A stretch of DNA of 64,000 bases. Origin: Methylophilaceae bacterium (GTDB lineage Bacteria; Pseudomonadota; Gammaproteobacteria; Burkholderiales; Methylophilaceae). The notes beneath the pieces are model-generated. The model searched no databases. It saw only the letters and a list, made by a program, of their open reading frames with translations, and was not told the DNA's origin. How positions within the stretch are numbered: position 1 is the stretch's first letter; every line of letters starts with the position of its first letter. Both the position numbers and the translations under genes were made by a program. The stretch spans positions 1-64,000 of the forward strand of contig JAIYBT010000015.1 in the NCBI GenBank assembly GCA_027488395.1. The letters run 5' to 3'. This document shows positions 41,299 through 51,649 of this stretch, in pieces.

Positions 41299-42591
41299 AT
41301 GCTAAAAGGCATACATCAACAGCTAGATCCTCAAGATACCCCTGCTTTTTTTGTGCAGGGGCCAAAGCCGTTTTCACGGCTCATGCTATTTTGTGCCGCT
41401 TCTTTGGTGATGATGGCCATCGATGCGCGCTTTGATTATCTTAACCGCGTCAGACAGGGCTTTAGTGCTGCCTTGCATCCTCTGGAAGTGGTCGCTCGCG
41501 CGCCCAACGAATGGGGCCGCAATATTGACCGTTACTTTACCGCGCACAACAGTTTGATCAAAGAAAATGCCAACCTCAAACAACAAGCGTTGATCGACCA
41601 TGCCGCATTGCAACGACTGGCAACCGTAGACCACGAAAATCAACATTTACGTAGCTTACTCAAAGGCGATCAACCGCGCATTCCTGATGCCATCTTAGGC
41701 GAAGTCTTGCATATGGGCCGCGACCCGTTTAGCAATATTTTAACCCTCAATCGGGGCAGTCGGGACCAAATCGCGGCTGGACAAGCCGTGGTGGATGGTC
41801 AAGGCGTGGTGGGTCAAATCACCCGTGTCTACCCTTACACCAGTGAAGTCACCCTGATTACCGATAAAAAACTATCCATCCCAATCCAAATTGAGCGTAA
41901 TCAGTTACGGGCGATCGCCTTTGGTGAAGGCAAACGCAATACCCTCGACATTCCTTACTTACCCACCAGCGTGGATATTAAAGTGGGGGATACCCTGGTG
42001 ACGTCCGGCATTGACGGCGTCTACCCTGCAGGCTTGGCAGTCGCACAAGTCACTCAAATCAAACAAAGCCAAGATTCGCCGTTTGCCAAAATCATTAGCC
42101 GCCCAATTGCAGGGGTGAATAATCATAAACACGTGCTGATTTTAAAATTACCTGAAACCGCGCCCAGCAATCCAATCTTGGAAAATCGGCCTGCTATGCC
42201 GCGCAACAGCACACAACACTTAGACCAATCGGTGGTGGATGTCTTGCAAAAAGAAAATGCGAAAATGGATCCTGCACCGCCTGTAAAAGCTACCCTTGAA
42301 ACGCCTACTGCGACAGACGCCGCCAATCCCGATGCTGTACCCACTGCCACCGCACCCGTGGGCGAAGCGCCAATAAATGCAAACGAATCGCCGCCAAGTA
42401 CACCGACGACGCCTGCCGCCGTGACACCTCCTGTGAACCATCCAACCGGGTTGACCCACCCAATGCCGCATGAATCCGTGGCGCCTGCAACGTCGCCATC
42501 AATGCCTGAGGCGCCTACCAGCAGACCTGCCAAACCAAGCCCACAGCTCAACCCTGCAGCAGGGATCCCTGCGGGAAGAAATCGTCCATGA
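41299..42591 (+). CDS. mreC: Rod shape-determining protein MreC
   Basis: Inner-membrane protein whose periplasmic part activates PBP2-RodA. One membrane segment (SRLMLFCAASLVMMAIDARF), a coiled coil (HNSLIKENANLKQQALIDHAALQ), then the beta domain (EVLHMGRDPFSNILTLNRGSRDQIAAGQAVVDGQGVVGQI). At 430 aa it is longer than usual: the last 140 residues are a Pro/Ala/Thr-rich low-complexity tail. It overlaps mreD by 4 bases. Confidence 0.95.
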   Translation: MLKGIHQQLDPQDTPAFFVQGPKPFSRLMLFCAASLVMMAIDARFDYLNRVRQGFSAALHPLEVVARAPNEWGRNIDRYFTAHNSLIKENANLKQQALIDHAALQRLATVDHENQHLRSLLKGDQPRIPDAILGEVLHMGRDPFSNILTLNRGSRDQIAAGQAVVDGQGVVGQITRVYPYTSEVTLITDKKLSIPIQIERNQLRAIAFGEGKRNTLDIPYLPTSVDIKVGDTLVTSGIDGVYPAGLAVAQVTQIKQSQDSPFAKIISRPIAGVNNHKHVLILKLPETAPSNPILENRPAMPRNSTQHLDQSVVDVLQKENAKMDPAPPVKATLETPTATDAANPDAVPTATAPVGEAPINANESPPSTPTTPAAVTPPVNHPTGLTHPMPHESVAPATSPSMPEAPTSRPAKPSPQLNPAAGIPAGRNRP

Positions 42592-43067
42592 AGCCGGTCA
42601 AATTTAGCACCTTTTTCTTTACGATCTTGGTGGCCTTGGTGTTTCAACTGTATCCGTGGTCTAACTCAGGCACCATTATTCGGCCCGACTTTTTATTAGT
42701 GATTGCAGTGTATTGGCTGTTGCAAGCGCCTTACCATTGCAACATTGGTTGGACTTGGTTTATAGGGTTATTGGTCGATTTATCCACTGGCAGTGTGTTG
42801 GGACAACATGCGTTTACTTTTGCCGTGACCGCCTTTATTGGGTTGAGTTATCAACGGCGTTTGGTGTTATTTACCCGTTGGCAATTGTTTTGGTATGTCC
42901 TGATGTTGTTTAGCGTGCAACGTGGGCTGATTTTGTTACTCAAATTGTTCGTCGGTAGTGAGCTGCCGGACTGGACTTACCTGCTACCCATTATCAGTGA
43001 TCTGCTGTTATGGCAAATGATGGTCGCCATGTTCGGCGAACTCACCCGGCCCAAAAAACTGTCTTAA
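42588..43067 (+). CDS. mreD: Rod shape-determining protein MreD
   Basis: A small integral membrane protein of the elongasome. Five or six hydrophobic segments are visible, with RPDFLLVIAVYWLLQAPYHCNIGWTWFIGLLVDLSTGSVLGQHA as the family core. Length 159 aa fits. Its start overlaps the mreC stop (ATGA) and its stop lies 1 base before mrdA. Confidence 0.93.
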   Translation: MKPVKFSTFFFTILVALVFQLYPWSNSGTIIRPDFLLVIAVYWLLQAPYHCNIGWTWFIGLLVDLSTGSVLGQHAFTFAVTAFIGLSYQRRLVLFTRWQLFWYVLMLFSVQRGLILLLKLFVGSELPDWTYLLPIISDLLLWQMMVAMFGELTRPKKLS

Positions 43068-43068
43068 C

Positions 43069-45015
43069 ATGGGTTACAGCACCGAACTCAAAAACCATCA
43101 AAACGAACAACACAAGTTTAGAATCCGCCTGTTGATCCTAATCTTATTGGTGTTGGCTGCCTTTTCTGCGCTGGCCAGTCGCTTTTATTTTTTGCAGGTA
43201 CATCGTTATGATTACTATCAAACCTTGGCCGAAAATAACCGTATATCCATCGTGCCTATTACGCCCAATCGCGGCTTAATTTCGGACCGTCACGGCGTGA
43301 TTTTAGCGCATAACTTTTTTGTATATACCCTAGAAATCACACCCTCTAAAACTGATGATTTACAGGACACCATTGCCGATTTAAGCAAGATTGTAGAAGT
43401 ATCTCCCACCGATTTAAAACGCTTTAAAAAGCTACGCGCGCAAAGCCATACCTTTGAAAGTATCCCCATACGCACCCATTTGAACGAATTTGAAGCTGCC
43501 CGCTTTGCGGTGAATCGATTTCGGTTTCCAGGGGTAGAGCTGAAATCACGCCTGTTTCGGCATTATCCCTACGGCACCTTAGCCACCCATGCCATCGGCT
43601 ATATTAGCCGTATCAACGAAAACGATTTAAAAAAACTCAAAGAACACAGCGAGCTATCCAATTACAAAGGCACCGAACACATTGGCAAAGCCGGGGTTGA
43701 GCAAGCCTATGAACAAGAACTGCATGGTGTGACAGGCTTCCAGCAAGTGGAAATCGATGCCGATGGCCGCGCGGTGCGTGTACTTTCTAGTGCCTCACCC
43801 ACCTCTGGCAATAATATTGCGCTTTCCATCGACGCCAAACTACAAGAAATAGCGGAACAGGAATTTGCAGGGCGACGCGGTGCGCTGGTGGCGATACAGC
43901 CCGCCACAGGCGAAGTGCTTGCCATGGCTAGCATGCCCTCATTTGATGCCAACTTATTTGTGGATGGCATTGATTACGACAACTGGAATTTACTCAATAA
44001 CTCGTTGGACAAACCGCTGATTAACCGTGCACTCAAAGGCATTTATCCCCCGGGTTCCACCTTTAAACCGTTTGTCGCGTTGGCGGGCTTAGAATCAGGC
44101 AAACGACTGCCGCCCTATACCATTAGCGATCCCGGCTATTTTATGTTGCCCAATAGCCGTCACCGTTATCGGGATTGGAAACCTTCTGGCCACGGCTCGG
44201 TAGATATTCGCAAAGCGATTACGGTGTCTTGTGATACGTTTTTTTATGGCCTCGCCATGGAGCTTGGCATTGATCGGTTGACCGATTTTGTTCGCCATTT
44301 TGGTTTTGGTGAAAAAACCAACCTTGATATTCAAGGCGAACTTTCTGGCTTGTTACCAACGCCTGATTGGAAAAAACGTCGGTTTAAACAACCTTGGTAT
44401 ATGGGTGAAACTGTGATTGTCGGCATCGGCCAAGGCTATACCTTGGTCACACCGATGCAGCTGGCACATGCCACTGCCGTCTTAGCCAACAGTGGCAAGG
44501 CCATACAACCGCATTTAGTCAATGCCATTATCAATGCGAAAACCAATGCAGTGAAATGGCTACCGCATGTGGTGGCTGATCAATTACCGATTCACCCTGA
44601 TAACCTCGCGTTGGTACGCCAAGGCATGATCGATGTGACTAAACCGGGTGGCACAGCGGCCTCAGTGGGCGCCAATGCGAGCTACAACATTGCCGCAAAA
44701 ACGGGTACTGCGCAGGTGGTGGGGATTAAACAAAACGAAAAATACAATGAACATGCCATCAACGAGCGTCACCGCGACCATGCTTGGTTTATCGCATATG
44801 CGCCGGCAGAAGACCCCAAAATCGCAGTCGCAGTGATTGTGGAAAACGGAGGTCATGGTGGCTCCGCGGCTGGCCCGATTGCGCGCAAAGTGATGGATTA
44901 CTATTTACTAGGCAAACTGCCGCCTGTTGTCATCCCTGAAGGGGCTGAGCTGGTGGTCAACGCAGCAGAAGAAACACACGATGCCACAGGCCTAGTAGAG
45001 GAAGCACATGATTAA
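43069..45015 (+). CDS. mrdA: Peptidoglycan D,D-transpeptidase PBP2
   Basis: Cross-links new peptidoglycan in the elongasome with RodA. One N-terminal membrane helix (LLILILLVLAAFSALASRFYF) is followed by the dimerisation domain and the transpeptidase. Active-site motifs are YPPGSTFKPFVAL (S-x-x-K), SCDTFFYGL and AAKTGTAQV (KTG). Length 648 aa is typical. The end overlaps rodA by 8 bases. Confidence 0.97.
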   Translation: MGYSTELKNHQNEQHKFRIRLLILILLVLAAFSALASRFYFLQVHRYDYYQTLAENNRISIVPITPNRGLISDRHGVILAHNFFVYTLEITPSKTDDLQDTIADLSKIVEVSPTDLKRFKKLRAQSHTFESIPIRTHLNEFEAARFAVNRFRFPGVELKSRLFRHYPYGTLATHAIGYISRINENDLKKLKEHSELSNYKGTEHIGKAGVEQAYEQELHGVTGFQQVEIDADGRAVRVLSSASPTSGNNIALSIDAKLQEIAEQEFAGRRGALVAIQPATGEVLAMASMPSFDANLFVDGIDYDNWNLLNNSLDKPLINRALKGIYPPGSTFKPFVALAGLESGKRLPPYTISDPGYFMLPNSRHRYRDWKPSGHGSVDIRKAITVSCDTFFYGLAMELGIDRLTDFVRHFGFGEKTNLDIQGELSGLLPTPDWKKRRFKQPWYMGETVIVGIGQGYTLVTPMQLAHATAVLANSGKAIQPHLVNAIINAKTNAVKWLPHVVADQLPIHPDNLALVRQGMIDVTKPGGTAASVGANASYNIAAKTGTAQVVGIKQNEKYNEHAINERHRDHAWFIAYAPAEDPKIAVAVIVENGGHGGSAAGPIARKVMDYYLLGKLPPVVIPEGAELVVNAAEETHDATGLVEEAHD

Positions 45016-46105
45016 AAAATGGTTCACGCAATTTATTCGCCACATTGATTCTGTGTTGCTCGCCACGGTGCTGATGATTTTGGTGGTGGCATTGATGACG
45101 CTATACAGTGCTTCCGGGCAATCGATGGCGAAAGTCAACGGTCAGTTAATGAATATCATGGTGATGGTCGGTGTCATGTTGCTTGCCGCCAATACGCAAC
45201 CACAACATATTGAGCGGATAGCCTTACCCGCCTATTTATTTGGATTATTGTTATTGGTGGCGGTGGCCTTGATCGGTGATGTCAGCCACGGTGCACGTCG
45301 CTGGTTGAACTTAGGGGTGACAAAAATCCAACCCTCGGAATTAATGAAACTCGCGGTGCCGATTATGCTGTCTTGGTATTTTTCAAAACGCGAGGCGCAG
45401 TTAAGCAGTAAAGATTACGCCATTGCGGGCCTGATTTTACTAGCACCCGTGTTACTGATTGCGAAGCAACCCGATTTAGGGACCGCCACCTTGGTATTTG
45501 CGTCTGGTTTTTATGTGATTTTTTTGGCTGGGTTAAGTTGGAAATTTATCTTTGGCAGTGCCGTCGCCTTTGGCGCAGCGTTGCCCGTGTTATGGTCCAT
45601 GTTGCATGACTATCAACGACGGCGGGTTGAAATTTTAATCGATCCTTCGCAAGATCCGTTAGGGGCTGGCTACCACATTATTCAAGCCACCATTGCGATT
45701 GGCTCCGGCGGCACTACGGGCAAAGGCTGGCTCAATGGCACCCAATCGCAACTCGATTTTGTGCCCGAACGTACGACTGATTTTATTTTTGCCGTGTTTG
45801 CTGAAGAGTTTGGCTTGGTCGGCTGCTGCTTATTACTGGTGCTATTTACCATCATCATTGGCCGCGCCTTTATGATCGCATCCCAAGCCAAGAATGTGTT
45901 TTCACGCCTGCTTGCAGGCAGTATTGCTGCCACCTTTTTTACTTATTGTTTTGTCAACATGGGCATGGTGAGTGGTATTTTACCTGTGGTGGGCATCCCA
46001 CTACCGTTGGTAAGCTATGGCGGCACTTCTTTACTGACATTGGGTTTAAGCTTAGGTTTATTGATGAGTGTGCACTCACATAAACGGCTTGTTGCAACCG
46101 ATTAG
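45008..46105 (+). CDS. rodA: Peptidoglycan glycosyltransferase RodA
   Basis: SEDS-family lipid II polymerase that pairs with PBP2. About ten membrane segments. ARRWLNLGVTKIQPSELMKLAVPI, AKQPDLGTATLVFASGFYV and the catalytic loop region LIDPSQDPLGAGYHIIQATIAIGSGGTTGKGWLNGTQSQLDFVPERTTDFIFAVFAEEFG are family hallmarks. Length 365 aa fits. Overlap with mrdA suggests coupled translation. Confidence 0.97.
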   Translation: MIKKWFTQFIRHIDSVLLATVLMILVVALMTLYSASGQSMAKVNGQLMNIMVMVGVMLLAANTQPQHIERIALPAYLFGLLLLVAVALIGDVSHGARRWLNLGVTKIQPSELMKLAVPIMLSWYFSKREAQLSSKDYAIAGLILLAPVLLIAKQPDLGTATLVFASGFYVIFLAGLSWKFIFGSAVAFGAALPVLWSMLHDYQRRRVEILIDPSQDPLGAGYHIIQATIAIGSGGTTGKGWLNGTQSQLDFVPERTTDFIFAVFAEEFGLVGCCLLLVLFTIIIGRAFMIASQAKNVFSRLLAGSIAATFFTYCFVNMGMVSGILPVVGIPLPLVSYGGTSLLTLGLSLGLLMSVHSHKRLVATD

Positions 46106-46117
46106 GATCACCTGAGC

Positions 46118-47101
46118 ATGATGAACAAACACCTTAGCGCAATGATTGCGATGGCGTGGGTATTAAGCGCCTGCCAAAGCCCCATGCCTCCTCGAATCGC
46201 GCAACCGCCAACTCAACCCCACGGTGATTCCTCCTCAGCATCACCTGTGCCGACTGTCAGTGCGCCTGCCCCTGCGCTGCCAGGTCAACAAAGCGACCCT
46301 GGCGGCCCTAAAGTCATCCAAGTTGAGCCCAAAGCAGAGGGCCTCGGTGACCCGACCGAAGGCATCGATCCCACGATTCCGCTCGAAACCAGTGTCACCC
46401 CTAAATTAGAACCCTTGGTCAAAGGCACAATTAAGCCGTATGTGGTCAATGGCGAAACGGTGACGCCAATGACCACCCTTGCACCTTTTAGCCAAACAGG
46501 GATTGCTTCTTGGTATGGTAAAAAATTTCATGGCTTAAAAACCGCAAGCGGCGAACCCTACAATATGTTTAAACTGAGTGGTGCGCACCAAAAACTGCCA
46601 ATCCCAAGTTATGTACGTGTCACAAATTTAGATAATCAAAAAACAGTGGTGGTCCGCATCAATGATAGAGGCCCTTTTGCGCACAATCGCATCATCGATT
46701 TATCCTACGCCGCGGCCAAACAATTAGATTTGCTCAAACATGGCTCTGGGCGCGTCGCATTGCGTTTAATTGATCCGACGCAACCAGAAGCACAAGCCTC
46801 CGATGCCACGCGCGCGAGCACCCCTGAACCGACCAACGCACGGCCAGCTTTACCCACCTTGGCGGCCACTGGTACCTATGTACAACTGGGTGCATTTGGC
46901 GATGAGCAGAATGCAGACCGGTTATACCAGCGCATTGCACGCCATCAGCCAGAACGGCAACCTCTGTTGAACAAAGTGTATAATGGCAAAGTGTTTCAGG
47001 TTGTGCTGGGCCCGTATCCAGATCACGCGCTAGCGACCCAAGCAGCCAGCGATTTACGTGCGCAATTGCAATTACCTGCGTTTACATTTAATCGACCTTA
47101 A
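46118..47101 (+). CDS. rlpA: RlpA family septal/lateral-wall lipoprotein with SPOR domain
   Basis: In Pseudomonas RlpA is a lytic transglycosylase acting on denuded glycan; in E. coli it lacks this activity. A lipobox VLSAC ends the signal peptide. A Pro-rich linker of about 110 residues precedes the double-psi beta-barrel (TGIASWYGKKFHGLKTASGEPYNM ... RINDRGPFAHNRIIDLSYAAAKQL), whose E and D residues are the presumed catalytic pair. The C-terminal SPOR domain (TYVQLGAFGDEQNADRLYQRI) binds denuded peptidoglycan. It follows rodA by 12 bases. Confidence 0.94.
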   Translation: MMNKHLSAMIAMAWVLSACQSPMPPRIAQPPTQPHGDSSSASPVPTVSAPAPALPGQQSDPGGPKVIQVEPKAEGLGDPTEGIDPTIPLETSVTPKLEPLVKGTIKPYVVNGETVTPMTTLAPFSQTGIASWYGKKFHGLKTASGEPYNMFKLSGAHQKLPIPSYVRVTNLDNQKTVVVRINDRGPFAHNRIIDLSYAAAKQLDLLKHGSGRVALRLIDPTQPEAQASDATRASTPEPTNARPALPTLAATGTYVQLGAFGDEQNADRLYQRIARHQPERQPLLNKVYNGKVFQVVLGPYPDHALATQAASDLRAQLQLPAFTFNRP

Positions 47102-47163
47102 TTGGTCCAGTCGCATCTAGACACCCTGTCATTGTTATCTATTTTTTCATGAAGTGAATCACC

Positions 47164-48303
47164 ATGTGGCGTACCTTGTTTGTGTTAGTTTTTTCTTTTC
47201 CATTGATCGCCTCGGCAACGGCAGTGGTGCGCAGTGATATACCAGCGCCAACCCTGGCTGCTAAAGCGTTTGTACTGCGGGATGCCAACACTGGGCAATT
47301 GCTCGCCGCGCATCAACCAGACATGCCGGTGGAGCCCGCTTCATTGACGAAAGTGATGACCGCTTATCTCACCTTTGAAGCCGTTAAACAACAGCGCTTG
47401 CGCTTAGGCCAAGCCTTGCCAGTGAGTGAAAAGGCATGGAAAGTTGAAGGCTCTAAAATGTTTATCGACACCACCATGACGGTGACGGTAGATGAATTAC
47501 TCCATGGATTGATTATCCAATCGGGCAATGACGCCGCCGTCACCTTGGCCGAGGGCATTGCTGGTAGTGAAGAATTATTTGCTGCGTTAATGAATAAAAA
47601 AGCGGCTGCTTTGGGCATGCAACACAGTCATTTTATGAACGCAACGGGCCTGCCTGACCCCAACCACACCACCACTGCGCGCGATTTGGCCATCTTAGCC
47701 AATGCCTTGATTCGTGATTTTCCTCAGGATTATGCACGCTTATACTCGCAAAAAAGCTATACCTACAACAAAATCACGCAACCCAACCGTAACCGTTTAT
47801 TGTTTTTAGACCCAACGGTGGATGGTATGAAAACAGGTCACACCGAATCAGCAGGCTATTGTTTAATTTCATCCGCCAAGCGTGAGGATTTTCGCTTAAT
47901 CTCGGTGGTGCTCGGCACCGCCTCTGACAATGTGCGTGCGGCGGAAAGTCAAAAGCTATTAAATTTTGGCTTTCAATTTTATGAATCAAAACGTCTGTAT
48001 GCCGCAGGCAGTGTTATCCGCCAAGAAAAAGTCTGGAAAGGCACCGAAAACCAAGTGGCCATCACAGTTGCGCAACCTGTTTACTTTACGTTGCCTCGGG
48101 GTGAGTTTGCCAACATGAAAGCCAATATCCAATTACCGCAAGCGTTGTCCGCACCGATAAAAGCACAACAAGTGGTGGGGCAGCTTGCGTTTTCGCTTGA
48201 TGGCAAGGTGGTGCATCAAGTGCCATTGGTCGCCGCTAGTGCCGTCACCGCAAGCAATTTTGTTGCCCGAATGGTTGATCAAGTGCGGCTGTTTTTGCAA
48301 TAA
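47164..48303 (+). CDS. dacA: D-alanyl-D-alanine carboxypeptidase (PBP5/6 type)
   Basis: Trims the terminal D-Ala of pentapeptides in the periplasm. A signal peptide (MWRTLFVLVFSFPLIASATA) is followed by the peptidase domain with VEPASLTKVMTAYL (S-x-x-K), QSGNDAAVTLAEG (S-x-N) and DGMKTGHTESAGYCL (KTG). The C-terminal beta domain and the final amphipathic helix SNFVARMVDQVRLFLQ anchor it to the membrane. Length 379 aa fits. Confidence 0.96.
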   Translation: MWRTLFVLVFSFPLIASATAVVRSDIPAPTLAAKAFVLRDANTGQLLAAHQPDMPVEPASLTKVMTAYLTFEAVKQQRLRLGQALPVSEKAWKVEGSKMFIDTTMTVTVDELLHGLIIQSGNDAAVTLAEGIAGSEELFAALMNKKAAALGMQHSHFMNATGLPDPNHTTTARDLAILANALIRDFPQDYARLYSQKSYTYNKITQPNRNRLLFLDPTVDGMKTGHTESAGYCLISSAKREDFRLISVVLGTASDNVRAAESQKLLNFGFQFYESKRLYAAGSVIRQEKVWKGTENQVAITVAQPVYFTLPRGEFANMKANIQLPQALSAPIKAQQVVGQLAFSLDGKVVHQVPLVAASAVTASNFVARMVDQVRLFLQ

Positions 48304-48368
48304 GCCATTGTGCGCTGCAGCCATTTTTATGTCAGTTGATGTCCATGTATTCAGGAGGTGCCGCCACG

Positions 48369-48674
48369 ATGACACAACCGCCTAGCCATCCCCAAGCGTC
48401 CAACCTGCCTCCAGCGGATGACACGCTGATTGAATTTCCATGCCAGTTTCCGATAAAAGTGATGGGTGAGAGCCATCCGCAGTTTAGCCATGAAATAATC
48501 CAAGTGATTCAAACGCATTTACCCGCGTTTGGTGCGCACCTGGTTGAAACGCGTGGCAGTGCAAATGGCAAATATACCAGCTTGACTTGTACGGTCTATG
48601 TCACTTCAAAACCGCAACTCGATGCGATCTATCACAGCTTAACCGTACATCCACGGGTGAAAGTCGTCCTCTAA
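48369..48674 (+). CDS. DUF493 (YbeD) family protein
   Basis: Small cytoplasmic protein of the YbeD family, which commonly sits between dacA and lipB. The ATG at 48369 is preferred since CAGGAGGTGCCGCCACG precedes it; the track begins 33 bases earlier. LIEFPCQFPIKVMGE and the ending TSLTCTVYVTSKPQLDAIYHSLTVHPRVKVVL match the family. A role as regulator of lipoate metabolism has been suggested but is not demonstrated. It is followed by lipB at 6 bases. Confidence 0.9.
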   Translation: MTQPPSHPQASNLPPADDTLIEFPCQFPIKVMGESHPQFSHEIIQVIQTHLPAFGAHLVETRGSANGKYTSLTCTVYVTSKPQLDAIYHSLTVHPRVKVVL

Positions 48675-48680
48675 ATCGCA

Positions 48681-49307
48681 ATGCCTACCTTGGAAGTCCG
48701 ATTGCTAGGTTGCACCGACTATGCCAGCACCTTGGCTGCGATGCAGGCTTACACCCAGCAGCGTGATGCCTATTCGGCAGATCAACTGTGGGTGACCGAG
48801 CACCCACCCGTGTATACCTTAGGCCTCAATCGTCGCGACATTCGTTTACCGCAGAATCAAATACCCGTAGTGCCGGTCGACCGTGGCGGCAAAATCACCT
48901 ATCACGGCCCTGGCCAACTCGTGATATACACCTTAATCGATTTAGGGCGCTTGCACTTGAATGTACGGCAGTTTGTCTCTATCTTAGAAACTTGTTTAAT
49001 CTCGTTTTTAGCCAGTCATCAGATTGAAGCATGTGCCCGAAGCGATGCACCAGGGGTGTATGTCGCAGGTCAAAAAATTGCCTCGCTCGGGTTACGGCTA
49101 AAAAATCAAACCTGTTATCATGGCCTGAGTTTGAATATCGCCATGGATTTACAGCCATTTACTGAGATTGATCCTTGCGGCTATGCAGGCATGCAAATGA
49201 CGCAAACCTCGGAGTTAGGGATACGATTAGGCATGGCCGAGATTGCCAACGATTTAACGCAACGATTAAGAGAGGCCCTGACGCATGTCAGACCAGACCA
49301 GCAATAG
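48681..49307 (+). CDS. lipB: Octanoyl-[acyl-carrier-protein]-protein N-octanoyltransferase
   Basis: Transfers octanoyl groups from ACP to lipoyl domains. The core has [39 protein letters not shown] with the catalytic lysine, and [12 protein letters not shown] with the thioester cysteine. Length 208 aa is normal. It overlaps lipA by 23 bases, so the two steps of lipoate formation are translationally linked. Confidence 0.97.
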   Translation: MPTLEVRLLGCTDYASTLAAMQAYTQQRDAYSADQLWVTEHPPVYTLGLNRRDIRLPQNQIPVVPVDRGGKITYHGPGQLVIYTLIDLGRLHLNVRQFVSILETCLISFLASHQIEACARSDAPGVYVAGQKIASLGLRLKNQTCYHGLSLNIAMDLQPFTEIDPCGYAGMQMTQTSELGIRLGMAEIANDLTQRLREALTHVRPDQQ

Positions 49308-50259
49308 CCGCCCGCCGAAAAAAGTGGCGGGGGTAAAAGAAGTGGATGCCGCCAAAACAGCGCGCATTCCGATTAAAATTGTGCCGCAGCCCATGCTGCG
49401 CAAACCGGAATGGATACGGATGAAAGTCCCTGATTCGGCCCGATTTCAAAACATCAAACAAGTGTTGCGCAACAATCATTTACACACCGTCTGTGAAGAG
49501 GCCAGTTGTCCCAATATTGGCGAGTGCTTTAGCAATGGCACTGCCACTTTTATGATACTCGGCGATATTTGTACCCGTCGCTGCCCATTTTGCGATGTGG
49601 CGCACGGCAAACCGTTACCGCCAGATCCACATGAACCCGAAAACTTAGCCCGCACCATCGCACAAATGCAGTTACGCTATGTGGTCGTCACCTCGGTGGA
49701 CCGTGATGATTTAATGGATGGCGGTGCTCAACACTTTGTTGATTGTATCCGCGCTATTCGCCAACAATCGCCGACCATTCAAATTGAAGTATTGGTGCCT
49801 GATTTCCGTGGCCGTTTGGACATTGCCATCAATATCTTAGAATCCGCACCCCCCGATGTGATGAACCATAATTTAGAGACCGTCCCTAGGCTATATCTAC
49901 AAGCAAGGCCAGGCTCAGATTATCAAAATTCATTGAATTTACTCAAAGCGTTTCGCGACCGCTATCCCCACGTACCCACCAAATCTGGCTTGATGTTGGG
50001 CTTGGGTGAAACTGATGAAGAGATTATCAGCGTGATGCGCGATTTGCGCGCGCATGGCGTCACCATGCTGACGTTGGGGCAATATTTACAACCGAGTGTG
50101 CACCATTTACCCGTGATGCGCTATGTGCCGCCTGCAACCTTTGATTGGTTAAAACAACAAGCCGATGCCATGGGTTTTGAACACACAGCCAGCGGCCCCA
50201 TGGTGCGCAGTAGCTATCATGCCGATCAGCAAGCCCACGCGGTCATTGCGGCTGGTTAA
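49285..50259 (+). CDS. lipA: Lipoyl synthase
   Basis: Radical-SAM enzyme that inserts two sulfurs into octanoyl-lipoyl domains. The auxiliary cluster cysteines are in [12 protein letters not shown] and the radical-SAM cluster in [37 protein letters not shown] and [14 protein letters not shown] are the other blocks, and the final serine ligand is in [10 protein letters not shown]. Length 324 aa. Confidence 0.98.
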   Translation: MSDQTSNSRPPKKVAGVKEVDAAKTARIPIKIVPQPMLRKPEWIRMKVPDSARFQNIKQVLRNNHLHTVCEEASCPNIGECFSNGTATFMILGDICTRRCPFCDVAHGKPLPPDPHEPENLARTIAQMQLRYVVVTSVDRDDLMDGGAQHFVDCIRAIRQQSPTIQIEVLVPDFRGRLDIAINILESAPPDVMNHNLETVPRLYLQARPGSDYQNSLNLLKAFRDRYPHVPTKSGLMLGLGETDEEIISVMRDLRAHGVTMLTLGQYLQPSVHHLPVMRYVPPATFDWLKQQADAMGFEHTASGPMVRSSYHADQQAHAVIAAG

Positions 50260-50329
50260 TAATTTATCCGCACACGGTTCAAGCTGGCAATTCGTCTTAC
50301 ATCATTACAATATTAAGCAGGAGCGTATC

Positions 50330-51640
50330 ATGGTGCCGCATTTAACCACCGCCCTCAGTGGTCCATTAGTCAGTCTCGAAAAACGGATGTTGGCAGCCAT
50401 GCCGGATATCGAACACTGGTTTCGCGCGCAATGGCAAGAAGTTGGCGCGCCATTTTACGCCAGTGTCGATTTACGCAATGCAGGCTTTAAACTGGCGCCA
50501 GTCGATACCAATTTATTTCCTGGCGGCTTTAATAATCTAAATCCTGAGTTTTTAAGTCTTGCTGTGCAAGCCGCGCAAATTGCCGTTGAAAAAATCTGTC
50601 CTGAAGCGCGTCGCTTGTTATTGATTCCTGAAAACCATACGCGCAATACTTATTATTTGCGTAATGTGGTGGAGCTTTGCCATATTTTACGCACAGCAGG
50701 CTTAGAGGTACGCGTGGGGAGTTTATCGCCTGAGATCACGCAAATCACCAAACTCGAAACCCACGATGGCTATCCGCTGATATTAGAACCGCTGGTCCGT
50801 CAACAGAATCGCTTGGTTTTAAATGCCGTTTCTTTCGAAGGGGTCGATTATCCTGCCTTTGATAGCTGCGCCATCCTACTCAATAATGATTTGTCTGCGG
50901 GTATTCCTGATCAATTACAGGGCTTGGAACAGACCTTAATTCCGCCACTGCATGCGGGCTGGTCCACCCGTCGTAAGTCACAGCATTTTGCCGCTTACGA
51001 CGAGGTAGTGTCCTCGTTTGCGCAATTATTGGAGATTGATCCTTGGTTGCTCAACCCCTATTTTGAAACCGCCAGTGGCATTGATTTTCATGCGCGGTTA
51101 GGCGAGGATGCTTTGGCAGAAAAAGTCGAGCGCGTGCTTAAAAAAACCCAAGCAAAATATGATGAATATGGCATCACGCAACAGCCCTTTGCCATTATTA
51201 AAGCCGATGCAGGCACGTATGGCATGGGCATCATGAGCGTGAAATCGGCAGATGATGTGCGTGATCTTAATCGCAAAACACGCAACAAAATGTCAGTGAT
51301 TAAAGAAGGCATGACAGTGTCAGAAGTCATGATTCAAGAAGGCGTGTATACCTTTGAAAATATCCACGATGCGGTGGCCGAACCGGTGGTGTATATGATG
51401 GATCACTTTGTGATTGGCGGTTTTTATCGGGTGCATACCGGCCGTGGCATCGATGAAAATCTCAACGCACCGGGGATGCATTTTGTGCCCTTGGCGTTTG
51501 AAAAGCCCTGTACCATGCCCGACTGCGCGGGGGCACCTGATGCACCGCCTAACCGTTTTTATGCCTATGGCGTGGTAGCGCGGCTGGCCTTACTTGCGGC
51601 GGGCCTCGAGTTACAAAAAAACGATCCACTCCTTGCATAA
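50330..51640 (+). CDS. gshA: Glutamate-cysteine ligase, betaproteobacterial type
   Basis: First step of glutathione synthesis. Starting from the ATG at 50330 (GCAGGAGCGTATC upstream) the protein has 436 residues; the track's extension overlaps lipA and is rejected. It belongs to the GshA type seen in betaproteobacteria and Acidithiobacillus rather than the E. coli type: VDLRNAGFKLAPVDTNLFPGGFNNL near the start, FAIIKADAGTYGMGIMSV as an ATP-grasp-like segment and IQEGVYTFENIHDAVAEPVVYMMDHFVIGGFYRVH. It is followed by gshB at 9 bases. Confidence 0.94.
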   Translation: MVPHLTTALSGPLVSLEKRMLAAMPDIEHWFRAQWQEVGAPFYASVDLRNAGFKLAPVDTNLFPGGFNNLNPEFLSLAVQAAQIAVEKICPEARRLLLIPENHTRNTYYLRNVVELCHILRTAGLEVRVGSLSPEITQITKLETHDGYPLILEPLVRQQNRLVLNAVSFEGVDYPAFDSCAILLNNDLSAGIPDQLQGLEQTLIPPLHAGWSTRRKSQHFAAYDEVVSSFAQLLEIDPWLLNPYFETASGIDFHARLGEDALAEKVERVLKKTQAKYDEYGITQQPFAIIKADAGTYGMGIMSVKSADDVRDLNRKTRNKMSVIKEGMTVSEVMIQEGVYTFENIHDAVAEPVVYMMDHFVIGGFYRVHTGRGIDENLNAPGMHFVPLAFEKPCTMPDCAGAPDAPPNRFYAYGVVARLALLAAGLELQKNDPLLA

Positions 51641-51649
51641 CAAAGGCCG

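Noticed and set aside
42123-42647. 174-aa minus-strand ORF, Gly/Val-rich
   Set aside because: Mirror image of the Pro/Ala/Thr-rich MreC tail; a composition artefact.
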